This document shows, in pieces, positions 16,565 to 22,780 of a stretch of DNA of 59,511 nt. Position numbers and translations under genes: made by a program. The DNA is taken from the NCBI GenBank assembly GCA_001897515.1, contig MKTA01000021.1:1-59511 (forward strand). The letters run 5' to 3'. The notes under the pieces were generated by a model. That model searched no databases, was not told where the DNA came from, and saw only the letters and a list, made by a program, of their open reading frames with translations. Every line of letters starts with the position of its first letter. Position 1 is the stretch's first letter. This DNA comes from Bacteroidetes bacterium 41-46. Its GTDB lineage: Bacteria > Bacteroidota > Bacteroidia > Bacteroidales > UBA932.

Positions 16565-17194
16565 ATGGCTGAAATTGAAAGATATCTGGAAAGCAACAGC
16601 TCTTCACTCCACCCGGCACTTCTTTGGCTGGAGGAGCAGACAAATTTGAGAACAAGCCATGCACGTATGCTTTCAGGACCAGTTGTGGGTTCATTTCTAA
16701 AAACATTCTGTGAGCTGATGAAACCGGATAATGTCCTTGAACTTGGCACATTTACCGGTTATTCAGCAATATCAATTGCTCTTGGACTCTCTGAGGGAGG
16801 ACATTTGGATGCGCTTGAGATGAGAGATATACATAGAAATTTAATAGAAGAGGGTTTCAGAAGGGCAGGGGTGGAGAGTAAAATTTCCCTTATATTCGGA
16901 GATGCTAAAGAGATTATCCCCAAAATGGGGAAAAAATATGACCTGATATATATTGATGCCAATAAAAGGGAGTATCCTGAATACTATCATCTATGTATGG
17001 ATATACTGAGGCCGGGGGGATACATTATTGCCGATAATGTGCTATGGGATGGAAAGGTTTATGCCGATAACCCGCCTAAAGATAAACAGACAGCAGGCAT
17101 TTTGGAATTCAACAGAATCGTAAAAGAGGATCCCCGGGTGGAGAACTATATTCTTCCACTCAGGGATGGGCTCAATATCATAAAAAAACTATAG
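16565..17194 (+). CDS. Class I SAM-dependent O-methyltransferase
   Basis: The protein has 209 residues. It belongs to the catechol/caffeoyl-CoA-type O-methyltransferase family. Seen: SAM-binding ELGTFTGYSAISIA near residues 59-72, acidic DALEMRD, YIDANKREYPEYY near 138-150 and metal-site ADNVLWDGKV near 163-172, followed by a conserved NRIVKEDPR and the LPLRDGL ending near the C-terminus. The family methylates a hydroxyl group with a divalent cation. The substrate cannot be told. It is third in the operon with the unknown exported protein and the M16 peptidase, and it converges on the transglutaminase gene with 6 bases between stops. Confidence 0.88.
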   Translation: MAEIERYLESNSSSLHPALLWLEEQTNLRTSHARMLSGPVVGSFLKTFCELMKPDNVLELGTFTGYSAISIALGLSEGGHLDALEMRDIHRNLIEEGFRRAGVESKISLIFGDAKEIIPKMGKKYDLIYIDANKREYPEYYHLCMDILRPGGYIIADNVLWDGKVYADNPPKDKQTAGILEFNRIVKEDPRVENYILPLRDGLNIIKKL

Positions 17195-17200
17195 GAATGG

Positions 17201-18622
17201 CTATTGATATTCTATATCCATTTTGTATCTCCATCTTCCAAAGTAGAGATTTTCCCCTCTCCATTCAACCTCTCCTCTTTGGAAATCTACAGTTTCACTT
17301 CTGGGATGAATTTTTGCAGGGAAGAGAGGAGATGCTATATCTTCATTAACAATCATACGGTAAGCATCAAGACCCCTTGTGAAGAACCAGTGTGACTCCT
17401 CATCCGGTGCTCCAAACACCCTTCCGAAAGACTGGTCAACAGGTACCCATCCAATGCCCTCATAATAGACCTCTGCCCAATCATGCAGATTCTTGTTTCC
17501 GGGATGCATCATCCATCCTGACTCCCATTTTGCAGGAATACCGGCACATCTTGCCATAGTAATAAATAAGAGAGAAACCTGTCCGCAGTCTCCGTGTCTG
17601 TTTGCAAGTACGTATTCAGGTATGTTTCTTATTGTAGAGTACTCTCTGGCACTTGCCCAGGGAAAGTTTGCATTAATCCATGTAAATATTTTCTTGACCT
17701 TCATGTAAGGATTGGTTTCGTCTCCGACAGCCTCTTCAACAGCTCTCCTGATATTATCGCTGAATTTGATGTGATCGCCGCTTTCTGATGTGAATCTTTT
17801 GTAAACCTCAGACTCCCTGTTATAGTCTGCCAGCTCTCCAGGATTAAATGTGAAGTATTGATTGTAAGAAGAGTATGAAAGTTCATATCCAAAAACAGTC
17901 GGCTCACCTGCTTTTGCAACCCCCTCCATATAAATGCTTTTATGGCTGTATGTATCAGGAGCTATTACATATTCCGGCTGAGTTGTTTTTATCAGCTTTA
18001 TATCTCTGTGAGAAGCGGCATCTGTTCTGGGATATGGCATCCAGACTCTTACAACCTCTCCGGCAGGCACCTCGTCAGGCTTAACGCTCAATGTATATTT
18101 AATTTTCATCCTGACAGGTTTTCCGATACTATTTATAGCCTGAGGAATATATCGGGCAAGAAATCTGTCCAGAGAATCACTCTGCCTACCGTTAGCCCCT
18201 TCATAGTATTTTCCTGCTACTGAGTCAATCCGAAAGAGATTCCTTCCTGCTGAGTGGAAGTACATCCTCTTTCCGTTTATAACCATGTTCTCAAGGGCAT
18301 TGCTACCCTCCCAGGCCTTAATCTCCTCCGATGTTACGTCCGGATGAAATTTTCTAATGTAATTGAGTACAGTTGTGTCCTCCTGAGAAAAATCTCTCTC
18401 AATTCTATCCATCCTCTCTATCTCAAAACTGAGGCTCCACCTTTCAGAAGGTGTCAGAGTGTCGTTTGTCAAAGCCAGACGAATCATCTTTCTGGCCTCG
18501 TCAAAATTTCCAGCCTCAACAGTTTTATCTATCTGCTCAGATGTCGGCAGAAGTCTGGAAATAGAATCTCCGCATGCGCTAAGCAGTGCGGAGATCAATA
18601 CTATGGAGAGAAATCTCTTCAT
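17201..18622 (-). CDS. Transglutaminase-like lipoprotein
   Basis: The protein has 473 residues. The N-terminus is a lipoprotein signal (MKRFLSIVLISALLSACGDS, lipobox LSAC with Cys17). The C-terminal half carries a transglutaminase-like catalytic core: Cys in RHGDCGQVSLLF near residue 347, His in LHDWAEVYY near 385 and Asp in VPVDQSFG near 397. Proteins of this family act as cysteine proteases or amidases or cross-linkers; here it would sit in the envelope. The N-terminal third (TSEQIDKTVEAGNFDEARKMI) looks helical. It starts 17 bases after the efp stop, so it may be transcribed with efp. Confidence 0.85.
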   Translation of the reverse strand: MKRFLSIVLISALLSACGDSISRLLPTSEQIDKTVEAGNFDEARKMIRLALTNDTLTPSERWSLSFEIERMDRIERDFSQEDTTVLNYIRKFHPDVTSEEIKAWEGSNALENMVINGKRMYFHSAGRNLFRIDSVAGKYYEGANGRQSDSLDRFLARYIPQAINSIGKPVRMKIKYTLSVKPDEVPAGEVVRVWMPYPRTDAASHRDIKLIKTTQPEYVIAPDTYSHKSIYMEGVAKAGEPTVFGYELSYSSYNQYFTFNPGELADYNRESEVYKRFTSESGDHIKFSDNIRRAVEEAVGDETNPYMKVKKIFTWINANFPWASAREYSTIRNIPEYVLANRHGDCGQVSLLFITMARCAGIPAKWESGWMMHPGNKNLHDWAEVYYEGIGWVPVDQSFGRVFGAPDEESHWFFTRGLDAYRMIVNEDIASPLFPAKIHPRSETVDFQRGEVEWRGENLYFGRWRYKMDIEYQ

Positions 18623-18639
18623 CTATTTTTTGGTTATTG

Positions 18640-19206
18640 TTATTTACATCTTTCGTGATAGGAGCGATCTCTGGTGTCAACTCTTATTCTTTCACCCTGA
18701 TTAATAAACAGAGGAACCATTATCTCTGCCCCTGTCTCCAGGGTTGCAGACTTCATAGCATTTGTAGAGGCAGTATCGCCTTTAACTGCAGGTTCGGTAT
18801 ATGTAACCTCCATCTCAACAAACTGTGGAAGTTCGCATGTGAGAGCCCTCTCCTCGTCTGCGTGGAACATCATTTCAACATACTGTCCCTCTTTCATAAG
18901 GTCAGCATTCTCAATCATCTCCTCTGCAATAGAGATCTGCTCAAAAGTCTCGTTATGCATAAAGTTATATCCCATATCGTCTTTATAAAGAAACTGATAA
19001 GGTCTTCTTTCAATACTTATAATGTCAATCTTTTCTCCTGCGTTGTATGTATTTTCAAGAATTCTTCCGTTTTCAAGATTTCTAACCTTTACCTTCACAA
19101 AAGCCCCTCCCTTGCCGGGCTTTACATGCTGAAACCAAACAATTGTGCAAGGCTTACCATTAAAGTCAATACATAGTCCGTTCTTAAAATCTGCTGTTGT
19201 TGCCAT
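18640..19206 (-). CDS. efp: Translation elongation factor P
   Basis: The start is ATG 19206 (MATTADFKNG), giving 188 residues, the family length. An upstream in-frame start exists but adds residues unlike EF-P and would cover the promoter. EF-P relieves ribosome stalling at polyproline. Seen: the N-terminal KOW-like domain with the tip loop HVKPGKGGAF, where Lys32 is at the position modified in other species; NLENGRILENTY; and the C-terminal OB domains with VEMEVTYTEPAVKGDTASTNAMKSATLETG and the final GERIRVDTRD. The modification type in this lineage cannot be read from sequence. A TATCTTTG -7 element lies 22 bases upstream. Confidence 0.97.
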   Translation of the reverse strand: MATTADFKNGLCIDFNGKPCTIVWFQHVKPGKGGAFVKVKVRNLENGRILENTYNAGEKIDIISIERRPYQFLYKDDMGYNFMHNETFEQISIAEEMIENADLMKEGQYVEMMFHADEERALTCELPQFVEMEVTYTEPAVKGDTASTNAMKSATLETGAEIMVPLFINQGERIRVDTRDRSYHERCK

Positions 19207-19228
19207 ATGTAAATTTTGAATTTCAGGG

Positions 19229-19236
19229 CAAAGATA
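19229..19236 (-). promoter_or_regulatory. Candidate -7 element for efp
   Basis: On the minus strand TATCTTTG, preceded 22 bases upstream by TTTTG (19259-19263). That -33 box is the other half of the palindrome TTTTGCAAAA shared with the tRNA-Phe promoter. Confidence 0.6.
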
Positions 19237-19253
19237 AAACAAATAGAGAATTA

Positions 19254-19285
19254 TTTTGCAAAAATGAAAAATAGCATTACTTTTG
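19254..19285 (+). promoter_or_regulatory. Promoter of tRNA-Phe
   Basis: TTTTG at 19254-19258 and TACTTTTG at 19278-19285 are separated by 19 bases, an excellent match to the Bacteroidota consensus. The tRNA begins 16 bases downstream. Confidence 0.7.
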
Positions 19286-19301
19286 CACTCCCAAACCCAA
19301 T

Positions 19302-19374
19302 GGTGCCATAGCTCAGTTGGTAGAGCAAAGGACTGAAAATCCTTGTGTCCCCGGTTCGATTCCTGGTGGCACCA
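19302..19374 (+). tRNA. tRNA-Phe (anticodon GAA)
   Basis: The 73 bases fold as a cloverleaf. The acceptor arms are GGTGCCA and TGGCACC; the D arm is GCTC/GAGC; the anticodon stem AAGGA/TCCTT encloses the loop CTGAAAA with anticodon GAA; the T loop is TTCGATT. The T stem has one C/T mismatch at the middle pair. The discriminator is A and CCA is not encoded. Its complement gives a well-known spurious ORF, which was discarded. Confidence 0.97.
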
Positions 19375-19398
19375 CAGTCAAAAGACTTCAAAATTGCG

Positions 19399-19437
19399 AA
19401 ATCCCTGAAATTTAGACGTTTCAGGGATTTTTGTTTT
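19399..19437 (+). terminator. Intrinsic terminator of tRNA-Phe
   Basis: A perfect 12-bp stem (19399-19410 with 19419-19430) with an 8-base loop, followed by TTGTTTT. It begins 24 bases after the tRNA. Confidence 0.88.
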
Positions 19438-19576
19438 CTCGGAAATCCTACTTTTTTAGCAAAATCAGGCAGTTTCACCATGGAAAATCCAACGCAAATT
19501 GACCCCATTAAATCAAAGTAAACTGACCCCCTTAGACTGAGGTAGAAAACTTATCAGAAAAGGACATAAAAAGAGA

Positions 19577-19598
19577 GATTTTTGTTTAAACAAAAATC
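19577..19598. repeat. 22-bp perfect palindrome just before istA remnant
   Basis: The halves GATTTTTGTTT and AAACAAAAATC meet at a central GTTTAAAC. It ends 7 bases before the ATG at 19606, so it could be an operator or hairpin controlling transposase expression. Confidence 0.7.
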
Positions 19599-19605
19599 CA
19601 CCATT

Positions 19606-20067
19606 ATGCCCAATAAAAAGATAAGTATGCAGAAATTAAGACAAGTTATTTGTTTCCATTGCCAAGGCAAGGGTACTAAATCTATTTGCAAATTATTAGA
19701 GGTTTCTTGCAACACGACTAAGAGGTATCTTCAAATTTTTTACAGCTTAGGGATAAGTTATGAAGAGTTTTCCAAGAAGAGCGATTCAGATTTATTTTTC
19801 ACATCTCCTCAAAAGATCTATAAAAGTTCTCGTTATTTAGAATTGGAGTCTTTATTGCCTCGTATTTGCAAACAACTTAAGCGGAAGGGAGTAACGAGGG
19901 ACATGCTTCACAAGGAGTATATAGAACAGCACCCTGGTGGTTATGGTCGTTCCCGGTTCAATACATTTATTCAGATCTATTTAGGTCAGATGAACCCGGT
20001 AATGCATATAGATCATAAAGCAGGAGATAAGCTCTATATTGACTTTGCTGTGATATCTTACGCCTAA
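19606..20067 (+). pseudogene. istA: Truncated IS21-family transposase (IstA)
   Basis: The start is ATG 19606 (MPNKKISMQKLRQ); 153 codons are left where the family has about 500. The N-terminal helix-turn-helix is intact (SICKLLEVSCNTTKRYLQIF), followed by a second region with RKGVTRDMLHKEY and GYGRSRFNTFIQ. The protein stops shortly after DKLYIDFA, which carries the first catalytic Asp of the DDE triad; the next residues (VISYA, then stop) do not resemble IstA. It therefore lacks the other catalytic residues and cannot transpose. Loss of the 3' part and istB by deletion is the simplest reading. Confidence 0.8.
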
Positions 20068-20100
20068 GAAAGCATCAACGTTAGTAACGTCTGATAAATA

Positions 20101-20133
20101 AAAGACCGCTAAGCTTTATTGCTAGCGGTCTTT
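20101..20133. terminator. Bidirectional hairpin terminator after the phosphoesterase gene
   Basis: The arms AAAGACCGCTA (20101-20111) and TAGCGGTCTTT (20123-20133) pair over 11 bp. T-rich sequence follows on the minus strand (TTTATTTAT), which suits the gene ending at 20152, and a short T tract follows on the plus strand. Confidence 0.8.
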
Positions 20134-20151
20134 ATTATTGCCATCAGGAAC

Positions 20152-21513
20152 CTACAAACTTATCTCACTGCTCTCGCCCAATACATGCTTGCCGTATTTG
20201 TACTGATAAAGTCCTATATGCAGTTTTTTCTTGTCTGAATTGACAGGAGCTACTATCAGGAAGTTCATCTTCTCTGCGTCCTGGTCAATTGCGGCACTTT
20301 TGTTACGTGTTTTTAAATCTTCCCAGGTTCCGGAGTTTGCGTAAATGCAATCTTTGCCTTCAAGATTTTTAAATGGTTTAATCATAGGTTTGTGTGTGTG
20401 CCCAAATATCACAACTCTTACTTTTGAGTCGGAATTGTGGAAGTATTGGACTTTGGACTGATTGTCTAAAAATTCAGTATTAAGACTACCCGAAATTGCA
20501 TCGTTAATATCAGTCATTATGTCAACGTTATTATACTGAGAACGTGCATCCCAGTTTGCCTGGGTAAACAGCCCGTTATAGAGGTTCATCTGAATACTGC
20601 CGTCTGTATCACTGTTCCTTGGCATTATATCATTGATAGAGTATGTTTTTGTGAAGTTGCCAACATTTGTTTTGATAATTGGCTCACTGAAGTTGTCACT
20701 GACATAGATAACCTCCTCCATTACAAACTTCCATAATTTGTAATATTGGTGCTTGCTGTACTGCTCGGGATCTCCTTCATTGTTAAGAATTACTTCCGGA
20801 ACTTTTGTTGCAGCCTCTTTAGAGGTTGGGTTAACGAATGAGTTTGCGGCAATTCTGGCAAAGAAATAGCCCGGAGGCAGAGTCGCTCCCGGAGCTTCAC
20901 TTTCATTTGCACCCGGTGCAATAGAACAGAAGAAGTCGTATCTGTGCCCGTGCTCAATGGCTATCTCGGGATACCCGTCAGGATTGTAGGTACCTATGCC
21001 GAATTTATCTCCTCCGTCTCTTGCCTGATTAACACCAGGCATTGCTATATTTATGTTTTCGGCTGTGAAACCCATATCATGGTTCCCGGGAATATAGGTG
21101 ACCTTTACCCTCTTCTCCTTAATAATTTTGTTTAGTTCATCAAATACTCCCTTATTAGAATTTACAGTTTTTCTCACGAAATCTGCCTGAGTACCGCCTC
21201 CGTATGTGTCGGTTCTGGTTGGGATATACCAGTCATCAATCATATCACCTGCAATAACAAGCTCCTTAACAGTTTTTGATGTGCGAATCTCAGCCAGAAA
21301 CTCCTCAAGTCTCTTTAGATGGGCAACTGTTTCTGAGTAACTAAGATCGTTACCTAAGTGCAAATCGCTTATTACAACAATTTTATCTCTGGAGTCGTTT
21401 TTGCTGTCTTGCAGTGTGTCAAATGGATTTAAAGTTGAAGGCTCACATTTAATGCAAGAGATAATACATAAACATAGAGCTATAAATAGAAATAAGACAG
21501 AAGTTTTTTTCAT
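20152..21513 (-). CDS. Calcineurin-like metallophosphoesterase lipoprotein
   Basis: The protein has 453 residues. A lipoprotein signal is likely (hydrophobic stretch then IISC near residue 20). Metallophosphoesterase motifs occur in order: SDLHLGN near residue 49, AGDMIDDW near 90, IPGNHDMGF near 143, EHGHRYDF near 190 and FGHTHKPM near 375. Together they give a two-metal phosphoesterase centre. The insert between the last two motifs is long. The substrate is unknown; an envelope location suggests a nucleotide, phospholipid or UDP-sugar-like substrate. It ends in a strong hairpin and diverges from the AraC-type regulator gene. Confidence 0.88.
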   Translation of the reverse strand: MKKTSVLFLFIALCLCIISCIKCEPSTLNPFDTLQDSKNDSRDKIVVISDLHLGNDLSYSETVAHLKRLEEFLAEIRTSKTVKELVIAGDMIDDWYIPTRTDTYGGGTQADFVRKTVNSNKGVFDELNKIIKEKRVKVTYIPGNHDMGFTAENINIAMPGVNQARDGGDKFGIGTYNPDGYPEIAIEHGHRYDFFCSIAPGANESEAPGATLPPGYFFARIAANSFVNPTSKEAATKVPEVILNNEGDPEQYSKHQYYKLWKFVMEEVIYVSDNFSEPIIKTNVGNFTKTYSINDIMPRNSDTDGSIQMNLYNGLFTQANWDARSQYNNVDIMTDINDAISGSLNTEFLDNQSKVQYFHNSDSKVRVVIFGHTHKPMIKPFKNLEGKDCIYANSGTWEDLKTRNKSAAIDQDAEKMNFLIVAPVNSDKKKLHIGLYQYKYGKHVLGESSEISL

Positions 21514-21588
21514 AATAAGTGAGTTAGTTTTTAATTTGAATCTTTTAACGCTACAAAACTATTTTAAAGTACCGACGACGATGTTCCA

Positions 21589-21621
21589 TTTTTACAAAAC
21601 AGCTGTCTCGTTTTTACAAAA
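21589..21621 (+). promoter_or_regulatory. Direct repeats upstream of the AraC-type regulator gene
   Basis: Two identical 11-base copies of TTTTTACAAAA (21589-21599 and 21611-21621) are spaced 22 bases start to start, about two helical turns. AraC-family proteins commonly bind such same-face repeats. They lie 17 bases upstream of the -7 element at 21639, so autoregulation is a reasonable guess. Confidence 0.55.
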
Positions 21622-21638
21622 ATGGGTTCAATAATTAT

Positions 21639-21646
21639 TAACTTTG
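21639..21646 (+). promoter_or_regulatory. -7 element for the AraC-type regulator
   Basis: TAACTTTG matches TAnnTTTG, 30 bases before ATG 21677. There is no evident -33 TTG box, which would fit a promoter that needs an activator. Confidence 0.55.
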
Positions 21647-21676
21647 AAATCCGGTAATATTTTACTGTTTTATTTA

Positions 21677-22759
21677 ATGGAATACTTTTATATAGCAACT
21701 GTTTTTGCAGGGGCACTAGTCTGTCTCCTTGCCTCTCTGCTTCTCTTTCTGAGGCGTAAAGCAGGGGAGAGGTCAAGGGTAATTCTGGCAGTTATTGTTC
21801 TGTTCTCGGTATTCAGTTATATATCAAGATTTATCACTCTCTGCATAGGGGAGACCCCAGAGGTAGTTGTATCTGCCAGGATGCTTCTTATTGCAAATTT
21901 TATGGTTGTATCATACATTTTGTACCCAATTGAGGTTATCTCTCCCGGCTGGCTTAATTTTAAAAGAGTAATGAAGTTGTACTCATTATGGATTATATTA
22001 TCATTGCTCTATCTGTTCACATATTTTGCAGGAGTAAACTACTCTGAATATAACTCTCTTTTGCAGATGTTTGATAATGCAGGTGAGTTTGATGTTTGGT
22101 TTCGTCTGGTGCTCAGCACTCTTTTCTTTTTACCCGGACTCTTCATTTTTTTCATATATAGAACAAGAAGATATGATAATACAGACCATATATGGCTTAA
22201 AAGGTATTTCCTGGTCTTTTTCATCAATATTGTTGCCTATTTAATGGTATTGATATTTGACCACCAGGTTCTTCATACAGTATATTATTATGTGAGTGTG
22301 GGATGCAGTCTCTATATTGTTTACATGGAGCTCTTTGACAGATTGATAAAAAATCGCGAAGCTGTCTCTCCGGAAAATTCAGAGTTGTCAAAATATGACG
22401 TTCAGATTGATTCTAAAAGCTCTGTAATGGTAGAGCGACTTAATGCATATATGATTAAGAATACTGCATGGCGGGATCCCAATCTCTCCCTAAACAAACT
22501 GGCCTCTGAGCTTTTCACCAACAGAACAACTCTGGCTGGGGTTATACGTGAGAATGGTTATGATAATTATACAAATTATATAAACAGATTGCGCATTGAG
22601 GATTTTCTTCGTCAAGTCGGGACGGGTAGTTCAGAAAATTATCAGGAGACCTTCTTTTTTGTCGGATTCAGATCCAGAAGCACAGCTTTACGCAACTTCA
22701 AACTCCATACAGGAAAAACCCCCTCTGAATATTTTCAAAGGGGGAATAATGATGAATAG
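21677..22759 (+). CDS. Membrane-anchored AraC-family transcriptional regulator
   Basis: The start is ATG 21677; a TTG 33 bases upstream overlaps the -7 element. The product has 360 residues. About six hydrophobic segments cover residues 5-220 (for example FAGALVCLLASLLLF and YFLVFFINIVAYLMVLIF). A linker then leads to a C-terminal AraC-type DNA-binding domain (about 265-355) with LSLNKLASELFTNRTTLAGVIREN as first helix-turn-helix and ending GKTPSEYFQRG. Regulators with this layout are common in Bacteroidota and probably sense a membrane or envelope signal. It faces the outer membrane protein genes tail to tail, 21 bases apart, and they are candidates for control. Confidence 0.85.
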   Translation: MEYFYIATVFAGALVCLLASLLLFLRRKAGERSRVILAVIVLFSVFSYISRFITLCIGETPEVVVSARMLLIANFMVVSYILYPIEVISPGWLNFKRVMKLYSLWIILSLLYLFTYFAGVNYSEYNSLLQMFDNAGEFDVWFRLVLSTLFFLPGLFIFFIYRTRRYDNTDHIWLKRYFLVFFINIVAYLMVLIFDHQVLHTVYYYVSVGCSLYIVYMELFDRLIKNREAVSPENSELSKYDVQIDSKSSVMVERLNAYMIKNTAWRDPNLSLNKLASELFTNRTTLAGVIRENGYDNYTNYINRLRIEDFLRQVGTGSSENYQETFFFVGFRSRSTALRNFKLHTGKTPSEYFQRGNNDE

Positions 22760-22780
22760 GAATTAATTTATTAATCTCTG

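Larger units (their letters stand above)
19495..20067 (+). mobile_element. Remnant of an IS21-family insertion sequence (left end and 5' part of istA)
   Basis: Two repeated blocks, AATTGACCCC near 19497 and AACTGACCCCC near 19530, look like the multiple terminal repeats of IS21 elements. They are followed by a truncated IstA-like gene. No istB and no matching right end occur in the window. The element inserted or decayed between tRNA-Phe and the phosphoesterase gene. Exact outer boundaries cannot be set by eye. Confidence 0.65.

Noticed and set aside
18586..19176. 196-codon plus-strand ORF opposite efp
   Set aside because: Cysteine-rich shadow of EF-P, with no recognisable domain.
19251..19508. 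85-codon ORF on the minus strand containing a GATRNRTGDTRI-type sequence
   Set aside because: It is the complement of tRNA-Phe; this is a well-known spurious translation of tRNA antisense sequence.
19606..20067. istA read as a frameshift or a small intact regulator
   Set aside because: The sequence after DKLYIDFA does not resume IstA in another frame by eye, so deletion with loss of the 3' part is more likely.
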